Source: Delphinus delphis (taxonomy: Eukaryota > Chordata > Mammalia > Artiodactyla > Delphinidae). From it: a DNA stretch of 64,000 nt. The stretch spans positions 18,075,355 to 18,139,354 of the forward strand of contig NC_082694.2 of NCBI RefSeq assembly GCF_949987515.2, read 5' to 3'. Within the stretch, counting starts at the first letter, position 1, and every line of letters starts with the position of its first letter. The position numbers and the translations under genes were made by a program. The notes beneath the pieces were generated by a model, which made no database searches, was not told where the DNA came from, and was given only the letters and a program-made list of their open reading frames with translations. Below, one piece after another: positions 34,733 to 46,800 of the stretch.

Positions 34733-35944
34733 TTTCAAAAGATACTTGAGTAAAAGTGCTATTTTCTTCCTTAAGAGTCTTACCCTAAATGTTTTCTCAT
34801 TAACTTTCCACCAAAATAAAAGTGAATGTATATTATGCTTCCTGTTATGTATATACATCATCAATTTAGACTTAAAACAGAAAGGAATTTTTAAAAATAA
34901 TGCGATAATAACAACATTAATATGAGATATTCCTGCCAGATTCTACAGATCAAGGCATGTGCCTCTTTTTGTGTTCTAAATAGCCTATACTTCCTTAAGT
35001 AAACAACTCAGATCATTAAGCATGTCAACTTATAATTTCCACTCTTCTGCTCTTTCTAGTTGTCTCCAGCACTGGAACTTCTCAGTTAAATTAAGGTGAC
35101 AATCTGAATTCACTTGGGGTTACAGACCTTGCTCTCCATACACTCAGAGAGAATTTCCTCTAATCACTTTGTGTTAAAACCAAGGAAGGATTGAAATTTT
35201 CAGCATCTCTGCTCTCTAACGTCTAGAAATTTTTAACATTTTTTTTTATGCAGAGGCAGAAGTGAAGGGAAAAAAATAATATAGGCTACATAACCAATGA
35301 AAAACCCCATGTTTTTTCTTAAGGTATGTAATTTTCTCTGTTTTAGCAATTAGATATAATAGTTTTCATTGCATGATCTCTTGGTAACATTAAATAACTC
35401 AGAATGGATTTTAAAACTATTTTCTTACAGTTTTGAATAGTAATTTCCAAAGATGTTCAAATTTTTTTTTCAATCCAGTGTCTAGCATGTAAAATGTTAT
35501 CAACACATTCATAACAATGAAGAGTTTATTTTTTCTTAGCAGAAGGATATTGTCTTTGACAAATTAACCAGGTTCAAGTTTGTATTAAATAGAAAACTTG
35601 ATTTCTTTTCCATAATAGTTCTTATATGTGTGCATTTTCATCTCAAAAAAAAATATGAGTGCCACAACCCCGGTTGTATTTACAATAAAACTTCTTTAAG
35701 TTAATTAGAATAGAATTTCAAATGTGGGAAGACAGTGTGTACACTGCTCAGTGACATACTGGCTACTGAAATTGGACTCTAAAATGACTCTAATAAGCAG
35801 AGAGGATGCTCAGGAAAAATGATGGGATGTTGAAAGACCCTAAATTTTACTGAGAAAGTAAAAGAGTACCAAACCTGGGGAAACCTGTGAGAGAAATGAT
35901 TATTGCCTTTAGAGTAGTTCTGAAGATTTAAGGATAATATAGAC
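34733..35944. other. No recognisable gene or repeat
   Basis: AT-rich, with a few short A or T runs. Nothing is recognised. Confidence 0.5.
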
Positions 35945-36108
35945 CTGTGCTGTCCAATAAGTAGTCAGTAGTCATATATGGTTATTTAAGTTTAAATTTG
36001 AATTAAGGAACATTTAGTTTAATTAAAATATGTTTATGAATTTCAGTAGCAACATTTTAAGTGCTCCATAGCCTCATGTGGCTAAGGTCACCTTATTGTA
36101 CAACGCTG
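35945..36108 (+). mobile_element. hAT-Charlie MITE (MER3/MER58-like)
   Basis: The left end CTGTGCTGTCCAATAAGTAG and the right end TTATTGTACAACGCTG are inverted. Internally ACATTTTAAGTGCTCCATAG and CCTCATGTGGCTAAGGTCAC match the family that reads TTCAAGTGCTCAATAGCCAC. Flanking 8-mers ATATAGAC (35937-35944) and ATACAGAA (36109-36116) agree at 6 of 8 positions, consistent with the 8-bp hAT duplication. The orientation is nominal. Confidence 0.8.
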
Positions 36109-36964
36109 ATACAGAACATTTCTTCTATAACAGAAAGCTCTGTTGGCAACAGTGACATAGATACAAGTGAATATATATTTTTTTAATCCAGGGATCTCTT
36201 CTCCCAAATCCTCACACATAATATATTTTTTCATGTATTTCTTAATCCCACATATGAATGTCCTAGAGATTCATAGAAGGATTCTAGCACAAAAAGAATT
36301 TTTATCTTTCTCTGTCTTCTTTCTAATAAAAGGTAGATCTCACTCTCCTTCAAATATCCCAAAGCTCCTTTTCTTGGTACCTACCCAACCTAGCTTTAGA
36401 AAAAAAAAAAATCTGCTTTCAAGTCACTTAAAACTTAGGGTGAATCTCTTCTTTTCTTGCCTCATTGAGACATACCTCACTGTCTTTTATTTAAGAAACA
36501 TTAGTCATCACATTCTCTCAGGAGATCATTTGGGAGGAAAGGGAGATTTTTTTCCAACAGCCTTTATTAAAACAGATACTTGCCTATTTGCATGTCCAGT
36601 ACACGTGCTAATGCCTTAGCTTTGACAGACTATAATGGAAATCTGTCTACCAATTAGTTAGTTCTACTCTGTACACTTTTATCATGTACAATACACAACA
36701 CCAAGAGCAACCTAAATGAATTATTTATTCATATCAGTTATTCCTTAAATAAAGAGATATTATTTATTTACTTTGTGGTGGGCGTTTGGTTACTCTAAGA
36801 GTGCAAAAAAGCTTAAGAAATTGTTTCCACACTTCAGGAGCTTACAATCTGGAGTAGAAAATATTCCCTTAAATATCATTGAAACACTAAGTAATGGCAT
36901 GTCATTTCCTATTTAGCTACATGTAGTGGATACACACATTTTAATAAATAATTACAGCTATCAC
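36109..36964. other. No recognisable gene; contains a 150-codon open frame of doubtful meaning
   Basis: A plus-strand frame at 36167-36619 is open for 150 codons but is rich in Phe, Leu, Ile, Ser and His from T/C-rich codons and has no recognisable domain or splice context. Near 36815-36855 CACACTTCAGGAGCTTACAA resembles old repeat family A. Confidence 0.4.
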
Positions 36965-37938
36965 TTATTTATTGCTTACTTTGTTGAAGATATACAAATA
37001 GCAGATAGGCACATGAAAGGATGCTCAACATCACTAATCATTAGAGAAATGCAAATCAAAACCACAGTGAGCTATCACCTCATACCTATCAGGATGGCTA
37101 TCACCAAAAAGTCTACAAATAACAAATGCTGATGAGGATATGGAGAAAATGGAAGCTTATACACTGTTGGTGGGGATGTAAACCAGTACACACAGAAAAT
37201 GCTATGAACTTTACCCAGAGAAATTGAAAATAGAACCATCACATGATCCAGCACTCTCACTTCTTCATATATATCTAAAGAAAACAAAATCACTATCTTA
37301 ACGAGATATGTACTCCCACGCTCCTTGCTGCATTAGCCAACACGTTAGAGTCTGTTGATAGATCAATGGATAAAGATTACGTAAATAAAAAAATAAATGA
37401 AACAATGTTCTTCAGCCTTAAAAATGAAGGAAATTCTGGCATTTGCACCAATTTGCATGGATGAATCTGTAGGTCATTCTTCTGAGTGAAATAAGCCAGA
37501 GAGAGAAATACAAATACTACATGATATCACTACTATATGGAAATAAATAAATAAATAAAGTTGAACCCATAACTTACAGAAACAAAGCAGATTTGTGGTT
37601 TCCAATAATTAGGAGCTGAAAGCAATAGGGAGAGGCTGCTAAAAGGACACGAACTTTCAGTTATAAGATGAATAAGGTCTAAAGTTCTGAAGTAAAACCT
37701 TATCACTTTGATAATACTGTACTGCATAAATTAGAATTGCTAAGATAATATAATTTAAGTGTTCTAACTGAAAAAAAAAAACAGTAAATATTGAATATGT
37801 CCGATAATGGATGTTTTAAATCACTAGCTCTATGATTGGGAATCCTTTTATAATGTATACATATATCAACCCATCACATTGTATTCTTTAAATATATTAG
37901 TTTTGTTTGTCAACTTGTTAATAAACCTGAAAAAATTT
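36965..37938 (+). mobile_element. Old L1M element, end of ORF2 plus 3' UTR
   Basis: CACATGAAAGGATGCTCAAC, GAAATGCAAATCAAAACCAC, TCAGGATGGCTATCACCAAA, TACACTGTTGGTGGGGATGT and GAGTGAAATAAGCCAGAGAG are L1 ORF2 C-terminal sequence. ATGTATACATATATCAACCC, CATCACATTGTATTCTTTAA and a short A run near 37930 are the 3' UTR end. The ORF2 frame is broken by many stops. An internal A11 tract lies at 37771-37781. Confidence 0.9.
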
Positions 37939-38134
37939 ACACTTATATCTTTATATTTGTCAAGTAATTTGCTGTGGGAAAGAACTGTAAACCAGACAAT
38001 GAATTTTGTTGTTGATAGGGCAGACGTATTGCCACCAATCAGTTAATACTGTGAATGTCAGAGCTTGGGTAAGACTGTTCCTTACCTTGCATGATTTTTC
38101 TTCATCCCAGAGGTAGGTAGATATTCAATGATCA

Positions 38135-38990
38135 GTTAAAACTTGTATTCAAAGAAAATCAAATTAAAACAATAACAGCACATTATTTTTACCAGGGAAC
38201 TTATCAAAGTAAAAAATTATTATAGATCTATTTAAAAATATCTAGATTAGTGAATTTGTGAATGAAGCAGCCACCTTTAAATACCATTGGTGGATATATA
38301 ATCAGTAAAACACTTTCTTAATGACAATCAAGTATGTATTCATACATGATGCATGATGAGGAAAATCAAAGAATATGTATTTATAAACTTAGATTTAATA
38401 GGACCTTTCCTAAAATTTATCCACAGAAATAGTCCCATAAATTTGAAAAGAGATATATACAAATATCCATTTCAACTACATAGCCCCACTTAGCTAATCA
38501 TTGAGAACAAGTTAAAAACTCATCAATATGGATATTTGACTCATAATTAAAGTGAATTTTAACTCATTATGCCCTGACATAAAGAAATATCCATGATATA
38601 TTTCTAAAAATAAATAGAACACCTTGAAAAATATACATCATATACATAATAATGTACATAATATAACACAAATTTTGTTTTAAAAAATAAAGAAAAACAC
38701 TTTAAATAATATATGTATCTATATTTACTAGAATAATTAAAGAAAATTCATATAAGCATTCTTATCTTCAAGTGAGAAGGTGGACTTTAGAGAATTTCAG
38801 TTTTTCTTGCCATTGAAGGAAGGAATATTTTCCTTTGCTTCATTTTCATTACTTTATTAGCTGGTACAATCATTTCTGTCAAGTTATATTATCAAGTGCT
38901 GGACTTTTAAATTAGGTGATAAGATAATTATGTATTATTTGAATTTTTATAATTGATTTTCTTTTTAATCAGCGAGCAATGTAATATTTT
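38135..38990 (+). mobile_element. Old L1M/L1ME-type 3' region, second copy
   Basis: ATTGGTGGATATATAATCAG, ATTTATCCACAGAAATAGTC, GAGATATATACAAATATCCA and TGGATATTTGACTCATAATT follow the order of L1M elements that read AATTTATCCTACAGAAATAC and ATGTACAAGGATGTTCATTG. Highly diverged. No frame survives. Confidence 0.65.
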
Positions 38991-39439
38991 TGCATGCTAT
39001 GCATTCCATTCTTACTTTATGTAAGGTAATGATAAGCCCTGTCCTGCCAAATTCACGGGACAGTTGCCAGCTGAACTAAGATAACATATGAAATAAAATA
39101 ACATATGAAAGTCCATTGGCAAGTATACAGTTCTGTGCTAATACCATATAAGGAGGATCCTTGAAAGGAGTCAATAACACTTTTGTTCTTGGGAATCAAT
39201 AAAAATTTGATGTCATGTAACTATCTTTTTATATTTGGAGAATATAAATCCTTATTCCTGGGTTGATACTACCTATCAAAAATAGTTGTTGTTAAGAAAG
39301 ATTATAAAATTGTGAAGAACTGTTAAAAAAGAAAATGTTACAAAAATTGCAGTTTGAAACATGAGAGCTAAGATAAATTATATTGATGGCTTCCAGAGAA
39401 AACTTTACTTCATTCAATAAATTTGTGGCCACATTGAAA

Positions 39440-39930
39440 TTTTATAAATTTTCTCATTAAAGTTCTTCATAACTATTTTATAAAATTCAACATCCAATTA
39501 ACATTTAATCATTTCATTTAGTTGTCATGTCCCTTTTGTATTCCTTAGTCTAGGAGAACTTTTACTTATTTCTTCTTCATTTTTTTTTCTCTTTTATCAC
39601 ATTGACATTTTTATATAAATCAAGCCCGTTGGTTTTTAGAAGTTCCTCTGTTTGGATTTGTCTCTTTTCCTCATGATTAGATATAAACTGAACACTTTGG
39701 CAGTGATGTTGCATAGGTAATGTTTTTTTCTTCTTAGTGACTTTGTATCAGGACATACATATTGTTTTTTTTGCACATAATAGATAATGTTGGATTGAAT
39801 TTTTTGATTGAGATGATGGCCATTTGCTTTCTCTAATGTGAAGAGAAAATTATTATCTATGTAATTAATAAATGTGCTCTAGAACATTTGGACTGGATTT
39901 TTTTTTTACAATGAGAATATCAACAAGACA
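39440..39930. mobile_element. Possible old L1M fragment
   Basis: TGTTTGGATTTGTCTCTTTT, CCTCATGATTAGATATAAAC, TTTGGCAGTGATGTTGCATA and CTTTGTATCAGGACATACAT resemble a common mammalian segment reading GGATTTGTCTGATGTTTCCT and TCATGATTAGATTCAGGTTA. The class assignment is tentative. Confidence 0.4.
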
Positions 39931-40079
39931 ATGTGAGTCAATGAACACCTCTTATAATTAAAAATAAGCAAACACACACAGCAATAGATGAAGCAGGTTA
40001 ATGCAGAGAAAATTGGAAAGATTGCCTAGGATCTTTCTATGGAAGAGTTTTGAATCTTACTATAGACATTTGTTTTTTT

Positions 40080-40930
40080 TCTTTTGAAGTGAAAGGGTAT
40101 GTTGAAGCATTAGAAACAAATCAGTTATAGCCAGGCATAGGATAATGAGAATATTTTCCAGTATTTGATATTAGATCATAAAGAAAGCATGCAATAATAA
40201 TAGCTGATGCGAGAAAGATCTACAAGGGTTTGTGATGAAATCAGATTTCAGGACTTCATATGAGTAAAGAGTGAAAAATAGATTATAGTTTTAAGTCTGG
40301 ATAACTCAAAAACTGAAGGTGCCATTAATATTGTTTTTAATCAGTCAGAGTGGGATTTAAGAGGAAGATGGTTACTATACAGGTTTAGTCCAGCTGCATA
40401 ACAGAAGATCACATGAATTTTGTTGAAGTTGTGAAAAGTGATTACTCATAACTAGAAAAATAGGAGTGCAAAGCCATAAAAGTAGATTTGGCTGTAACTT
40501 GAAGAGAGATAAAATGCGTAACCATGGATGTGATTATGTACTTTTAAGCAAGAATGATGAAAAGAAAGATGGAGATTAGCACACTGGTCCTTGAGCACTA
40601 ATCCTTAGTTTTAAAAAGAATAAGAATGGATGCAAGTAAAGCAGAAAAGGAAAGAATGCTTAGAGGAAGGGGAAATATCCAATCATATTGTAATACTATG
40701 GAAATGTAATGAAGAAAGTTAGGAATTTCAACAAGTATGAGGCTGACTGATCAACATAATTAAATGATGAAAAGAATTAAGAAAAAATAAATTATGGAGA
40801 AAATTTAGACAATTGGGAGATACTGTTGAGTTCTGAGAAACTATTTCAATAATGGGAAGAGTGGGAGAAAAAGTCAGACTCAGAGATAATAAAGAGATAA
40901 TCAGTAGTGCAAAAAACAGGGAAGGTAGTG
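40080..40930 (+). mobile_element. Old interspersed repeat, family A (unassigned)
   Basis: TTTAAGTCTGGATAACTCAA, GAAGGTGCCATTAATATTGT, AAGTAGATTTGGCTGTAACT, GGTCCTTGAGCACTAATCCT, GGCTGACTGATCAACATAAT and GAGTGGGAGAAAAAGTCAGA keep the order of the distal half of the same ancient repeat seen at 26.6 kb (ATGGxGxTGCCATTxACTGA, later GTCxAAGGACTGAGCCCTxG). No frame survives. The family name is uncertain. Confidence 0.45.
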
Positions 40931-42679
40931 GAAAGTAGAATTTATGTTGAAAAAAATTTCAATTATCAGCACCATTTACATTAAAATTCTATGACTATTG
41001 AAAATGTTCAGAATATTCTGAAAATATATCTTGCTAATTTCTTATTTTATAAAGCTTTATAAATCTATACAGTCTGTACAAAAACAGTACAAAAAATTAG
41101 TATGTCAATATATATTCAAAGGTCAGACATGTTGCACTTAACACCTTCAGTTGAAAATATTTGGTCTGATTCCCCCTCTTCATTCACCAGAGAAGTCCAA
41201 GTCTTCCCATTTGCTAGTCTGCCTTGCACATCTACTATACTTATTATACATGATTATTAAGCCCCTCACATAAAATTTATAACTTGCAATTTTATGGTAC
41301 AAAATAGGATTCCAAGAAAGAAACAGAAATAGTTAATCTGAGTTTATGCAACATGAAGTTTGTCTAGCAATCTTTATCTATGTATGAATTAGGTCTCTTC
41401 AAGTTCAACATTTAATATAGGAATAACGAGCCTCTCTAATTCTCAGGAGCTGTCTGAAAACTTTGAGTTTTTAATAACCATTTGCTGTTTGCAAATTATC
41501 ATATTCTTAACCAAGTTTTATTCCCAATTTATCCACTTTCCCTTTTTGAAAAATTCTGAACCTCATTTGAGCATATTCTCAGTAATGAAAGCTTATGAAC
41601 TTTATTGTGATTATACATGAAAGGTTATTGTCGGGGTTTTTCCTCCATATCTAGTGCCAGAATATTTAGTTCCTAAAAAAAGTCTCTACTAGAAGGCCGA
41701 AACCTGTTTTAAATTGTACACACAATTACTAAGAATGCCTGCTAAAGCACTGAAAAAGACTCCAGGAAGATCTAATTAATTTAATTAGAAAGGAGAGTGG
41801 CAGGGTTATTTTCTCAAATTGAGAAATAGTGAGACAGCATCCCCAAAAAAAGAAACAAAGAAAGAAAAAGAATCAATGGCATAGGTCTCTACTCATACAT
41901 TACTTTCAGCCTTGTAATTATTGACCTTTTCTTTTACACTGGAAAAGGTGTACTAATGTGAAAATGCAGGACATATTCTGGACTTGAAATCTGCAATCTG
42001 TGGCTACAGAATTTAGTTCTAAGAGTGGCATGAACCAAGAAGCAAATGTAGCTTTATGTGACTTTGTGCTACTTGGTCTTTTAGGAACCCAGCTTTTCTT
42101 TGGGGTTAGAGGCAACTTGTCATTCTGGATTCATATGTTGTGTACAGAGGGGCATTCACATTGGGTTATTGGTCAGCCTTGATTGTCAAAGATGGGCAAG
42201 GACATTTTAGTCACCTGGCAACTTAACACCCTTGTTCAACTCACATCTCATATGGAAATGATATTTTCAAGAGAAGACACTTGAAAGGGAGAGACCCAAT
42301 TATAAAACACAACAGGATGAATAACAAGTATATATATTTTCTGAGTTTGGGAGTCATTTTATCCTAAAACTGGGTAAAAATTAAAATAACTATCAGCATT
42401 CTTATTAATATGTTCAGTTACCAATATCCATGCATATTCCTCTGAGTTATAAATATATTTGATTAAATTGCCTAGAAATTCTTTCCTGTTTTTTAAGGAT
42501 CTTCAGTATATAAGCAGAGTAGAAACCATTAGCTGAAAAGATATCAGTTGAAAACATATTGATTGAAACTATGAATATTTCAAAAGTAAATATTCCAGGT
42601 GAATTTTTTAAGATATTCATTACTTTTTATTCCATAAAAAATGGTCTTTTAAAATATATTTTTGCTTTTCATTAATTTT
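40931..42679. other. No recognisable gene or repeat
   Basis: Nothing is recognised. Overlapping plus and minus frames of 60-65 codons at 41918-42182 oppose each other and lack protein features. Confidence 0.45.
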
Positions 42680-42955
42680 CACAATTTGTATTCATTCATT
42701 TACGTTTTCAGTTTTTGAAAAAAATTATCAAGTACTTTCTATTTGCTAGATGCTCTACAGATGGACCTTTGTCTTCATAGACACTTGGTAGAGGTTACAA
42801 GCATTAATCTACAATCACATAAATGTAAATGTGCAAAGGTGACAATTGCTCTGAAGATAAAGAATTTCACTGAGAACTTTTGCCAAATAAGGGTAGTTAC
42901 ATAAAAAAATCTCCTAAATTAGAAGAGTGGGAGTTAGTTAATAAAATTTATTTAT
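42680..42955 (+). mobile_element. Old interspersed repeat, family A, proximal fragment
   Basis: TATTCATTCATTTACGTTTT, then CAAGTACTTTCTATTTGCTA, GATGCTCTACAGATGG and GGTGACAATTGCTCTGAAGA match the start of this family, which reads TTCATTCAACAAATATTTAT and CACCTACTATGTGCCAGGCA. Weak. Confidence 0.4.
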
Positions 42956-43194
42956 AAATCTAGAAAACATCATGAAAATCTTTGCAATAGGAGAGAATTT
43001 ATTGAATAACTAAACTATTAATGAAGATCACTCCAGAATAGGCATAAAAAAAAGTTGAAGATAAGCTAACAAGATAGATAGGTGATCTTAGAATACATAT
43101 GTAATTTACACTTTTCAACTCACTATTTTACTATGTTATTTTGCTCTTTAAAATATTTATTTTGTTCAAAGTCAGAGATACTTTCTCCACTTAT

Positions 43195-43319
43195 ATATGT
43201 GCTCTGTGTATAAGTATATTTGTATATCTATACATGTATAAACACATCTCCTCTCACACACAAACACACACACACATGAATATATATATATGCACATATA
43301 TATATATATATATATATTC
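43195..43319. repeat. Compound (CA)n/(TA)n microsatellite
   Basis: ACACACAAACACACACACAC (about 43256-43275) followed by TATATATA with a GCACA interruption, ending at 43317. Confidence 0.92.
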
Positions 43320-43461
43320 CTAAACTTTTAAGCAGCTTTTACAGAATATAATTAATAGCCTTCCATGATTTTGCATTGCAAAAATTCAAAGACATGAGTC
43401 ATGTTAAGAAATGAAGCTACAATGAATAAAATTTGTAACTTCCATTCAGTTTAAGTTTTGC

Positions 43462-43468
<7 letters not shown>

Positions 43469-43516
<48 letters not shown>
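43469..43516. repeat. (TA)n microsatellite at an L1 5' junction
   Basis: 48 bp of uninterrupted TA directly abuts the truncated start of an L1 at 43517. Confidence 0.95.
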
Positions 43517-43518
<2 letters not shown>

Positions 43519-44398
43519 TCATGCAGCTCAATATTAAAAAAAGCAAACAACCCAATCAAAAAATGGGCAGAAGACCTAAATAGACATTTTTCCAAAGAAG
43601 GCATACAGATGGCCAAGAAGCACATGAAAAGCTGCTCAACATCACTAATTATTAGGGAAATGCAAATCAAAAGTACAATGAGGTATCACCTCACACCAGT
43701 TAGAATGGGCTTCATCGGAAAATCTGCAAACAACAAACGCTGGAGAGGGTGTGGAGAAAAGGGAACCTTCTGGCACTGTTGGTGGGAATGTAAATTGATA
43801 CAGCCACTATGGAGAACAGTATGGAAGTTCCTTAAAGAACTAAAAATAGAATTATCATATGACCCAGCAATCCCACTCCTAAGCATATAGCCAGAGAAAA
43901 CCATAATTCAAAAAGACACACGCATCCCAATGTTCACTGCAGCAGTATTTCTATTTACAATAGCCAGGCCATGGAAGCAACCTAAATGCCCATCGAGATA
44001 TGAAAGGATAAAGAAGATATGGTACATATATACAATGGAGTATTACTTAGCCATAAAAAGGAACAAAATTGGGCCATTTGTAGAGATGTGGATGGATCCA
44101 GAGACTATCATACAGAGTGCAGTAATTCAGAAAGAGAAAAACAAATATCATATATTAACACATATATGTGGAACCTAGAAAAATGGTACAGATGAATCGT
44201 TTTGCAGGGCAGAAATAGAGACACAGATGTACAGAACAAACGTATGGACTCCAAGGAGAGAAAGTGGTGGTGGGGGGTGTGATTAATTGGGAGATTGGGA
44301 TTGACATATATACACTAATATGTATAAAATTGATAACTAATAAGAACCTGCTGTATAAAAAATAAATAAAATGAACTTCAAAAATTAAAAAATATATA
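43517..44398 (+). mobile_element. L1 LINE, 5'-truncated, relatively young
   Basis: It starts inside ORF2 at GCTCATGCAGCTCAATATTA and continues collinearly through the ORF2 C-terminus, 3' UTR (GGGAGATTGGGATTGACATA, CTGCTGTATAAAAAATAAAT) and an A-rich tail at about 44365-44392. Its 5' side is a pure TA tract and its tail ends in TATATATATA, consistent with a TA-rich target duplication. It is better preserved than the other L1 pieces here. Confidence 0.95.
43540..44178 (+). pseudogene. L1 ORF2 C-terminal domain, one in-frame stop
   Basis: Remnant of the C-terminal, Cys-rich segment of L1 ORF2p, whose intact form carries endonuclease and reverse transcriptase domains needed for retrotransposition. 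The frame is open from about 43540 to a TAG at 43888-43890, and the same frame continues from 43891 to a natural-looking stop at 44176-44178. Visible landmarks are [11 protein letters not shown] near the start, [17 protein letters not shown], the conserved cysteine cluster [29 protein letters not shown], and near the end WYIYTMEYYLAIKRN and QKEKNKYHILTHICG. It lacks the endonuclease and RT domains because the L1 is 5'-truncated, so it is non-functional. The window has no other reading frame with such clear protein identity. Confidence 0.93.
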
Positions 44399-44829
44399 TA
44401 TAATGTTGTGTACAAGGATTAATAGTAAAATTACATTTGCCAATAAAATCAGGCATTTTATTACAGTATAATATGAAACCACTAAAGATTTCAAAGTTAT
44501 TATTCTTTATATTTTATCTACAACCAGATACATGTATCACTGCTGCCTCAATGTCTATGAAGTTTGAAAATAAGTTTGAACTTTGAGATGTATTTCAAGA
44601 GCTAGGTGCTTTCTGTTTTCTCTGTCTTGGCATTGTGCAGAATCATTGGATGCAATTATTGGCATATATATGGATTGTAAATTATCTTATGCTCCAGGCA
44701 AACTTGAATAGTCAAATAATTTTTATCATTCAATAATTTTTTTTTTAAATTTGTCTTTCTCTTTGTAAATATATGTGTTATTTACATGTTTGGTATTTGG
44801 AGGTTTATAGCTATTTGACTTCTGTTTAA
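44399..44829. other. No recognisable feature
   Basis: AT-rich spacer. No repeat or coding signature. Confidence 0.5.
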
Positions 44830-45075
44830 CCATCTCTATCTTTCATAATTCTCCAAAACCTGATGTTACCTAGACCATGAAGCCCTTTCCAAATACTACT
44901 GTTGGACATAATTTGCCTTTCTTTTAGTCTCTATTACATTTTAATAACTCTCGTCGTACTTACTTTACTTCATTTTGTAATCTTTGTGTTTACTGTTCAC
45001 ACCTCATTAATTAATTTTTTTTTATTGTCGACTCTAATATAAAAACGTCTCAATAGTGTTTTGGACCAAGTGTTG
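44830..45075 (+). mobile_element. L2 LINE 3' fragment
   Basis: GAAGCCCTTTCCAAATACTA, a TCTATTACATTTTAATAACT block, GTACTTACTTTACTTCATTT and TGTAATCTTTGTGTTTACTG follow the L2 order GGAAGCCTTCCCTGA to GCACTTATCACACTGTATTG to TAATTGTCTGTTTACATG. Confidence 0.6.
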
Positions 45076-45379
45076 AAAGCATATTAACTGAAATACATTA
45101 AAGTGCAGTCTAAACCTCACATGGTATGCTTTGTATTAGGCTGCCTCTGACTTCACAGAATGAAATTACAGTATGATATTAATGTATAATAATGTTCGTA
45201 GAACGTAGGATCTAATACAAACTGAAACTGTGAACAAGCCTTTAACAATGCATGAAGAACCTCCAAGAACAGTTAAATAATCTGGGTTTGACTGCATGGA
45301 AAATCAGCCTGCTAGGTGGTCTCAAGGAACCTTGCCTTTTGCCCTTTGTGTAACTTCTTCTCACGTTGAACAGGACTAA

Positions 45380-45812
45380 TGTTTGTAAACAATAAGGTAT
45401 TGCAGATATGACAGAACGTGAAGCTATAAAAAGAAGTCAGGAAAAGACTTTAAGGATTCTGTCTTCTCTCACTGTATTGTTTATTCTGAAGAAGCCCTAT
45501 GGAGAGTGCCATGAGAAGAGGGACAAAGACTTTCACCAAGAACCAGCAAGCAAGTCAATCCCTCCTGCCAACAGACACATGAGTGCGCTATATTGGAAGT
45601 TGATCTCTGGCCCAAGTCAAGCTTTAAATGACTGCAGCCCTGGCCACCATCTTGACCGTGACTCCTGAGAAACCCTGAGACAGAACCATCTAGCTAAGCC
45701 ACATCGGCATTCCTGATCCTCAAAAACTGTGTGAGATAAACATTTGTTGTTTTAAAATGCTAAATTGTGGGATAATTTGTAATACTGCCATAGATAAGTA
45801 TTATGACATTTG
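45380..45812 (+). mobile_element. ERVL-MaLR LTR, MLT1/MST type (3' portion)
   Basis: AGAGTGCCATGAGAAGAGGG, TGACTGCAGCCCTGGCCACC, ATCTTGACCGTGACTCCTGA, GAAACCCTGAGACAGAACCA, TCTAGCTAAGCCACATCGGC, ACTGTGTGAGATAAACATTT and GTTGTTTTAAAATGCTAAAT with a terminal ATAGATAA are characteristic of MaLR LTR 3' halves. The 86-codon frame at 45408-45668 lies within it and is incidental. Confidence 0.82.
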
Positions 45813-45831
45813 ATCTATCAATCAGTATAGC

Positions 45832-45985
45832 TAAATACTGAGTGTTTATGATGGGCTAAGTGCTAAGCTAAGCACTTCCTTTGCCTTGTATCATTTATCT
45901 TTCACACAATAAAAATCTATCTGGTATTAATCATATTTTACAGATAAAAATTATAAACACTTATAATTTCACCTGAATATTATGC
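45832..45985 (-). mobile_element. MIR SINE
   Basis: ACTGAGTGTTTATGATGGGC, GCTAAGCTAAGCACTTCCTT, GTATCATTTATCTTTCACAC and CATATTTTACAGATAAAAAT match the MIR 3' half and core in reverse. Confidence 0.87.
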
Positions 45986-46299
45986 CCCCCAAAAGCTGTT
46001 AAATGATGGAGATAAAGTATAAACATGTTTAATTCTTGTCCTAAGCTCTAACTGTAGGAAAGGTATTTTCTTTGGGGTAGCAGATGATGAAAATGTTTAT
46101 ATGGTGTCATCTCTGATTTAAATGTATAATTCATTAGGAAGATAGTAGAGTTATTGATGAGCATTTAGTAAAACATAAATGCCAAAATGAATGTTTGAGT
46201 TCTATATGATTTCATAACTATGAGAGATAAATATATGCTGGAAATATTCGTGAAATTTCATTAGAAAGAATAATTTTTGCTGAGAAAACTTGTGATAAG

Positions 46300-46800
46300 A
46301 CAGAGGAGGATCCAGATTCATATTTCACAAATAGTTATTTGTTTTGGTATCAGGAATAATAATTGCTTATATGAGAGAAAGAGGATTTCAAAGTGTGTGT
46401 TCAAAAGCAGTGACAAGACAAGATGGAAAAGGTAATTTGAAGTAAGGATTTAGAAAGCACCAAATAACAGTTTAAGTATTTTATCTTACACTCAATAAAA
46501 AGTTGAATATTTCTCATCAGAAGAGTTATTTGATAAAAGGGAAATTTTAAGATCAGTGAATGCACAGAGAAAATTAAATTGGAGAAAATAAACATAAGTG
46601 TGTATACAAAATATATTTTACCCGCTATATATAAAGGACTCATCTGAGAAAGAAGGAAGTGGAACGTAAATGATGACCAAAGAATGAATTAGTAATTCAG
46701 TAAATGATTAAATGGCCTAATAAATAAATGAGCAAGTTGGGTTGTCATCACTGAAGTATTTGGGCATGAAAGAAATATATCTCTTCACTACTTAAATACT
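46300..46800 (+). mobile_element. Possible family A old repeat fragment
   Basis: GGTAATTTGAAGTAAGGATT, CATCAGAAGAGTTATTTGAT and TTAAGATCAGTGAATGCACA resemble the segment GGACTTTxGCTTTTACTCTG, then GAGxAGTGACATGATCTGAC, then AGGATCACTCTGGCTGC of the same ancient family. Weak. Confidence 0.3.

Noticed and set aside
36167..36619. 150-codon plus-strand open frame
   Set aside because: Dominated by T/C-rich codons, no domain, no start or splice context, includes a Lys run from an A tract. Consistent with chance.
45408..45668. 86-codon plus-strand frame beginning MTEREAIKRSQ
   Set aside because: It lies wholly within an MLT1/MST-type LTR.
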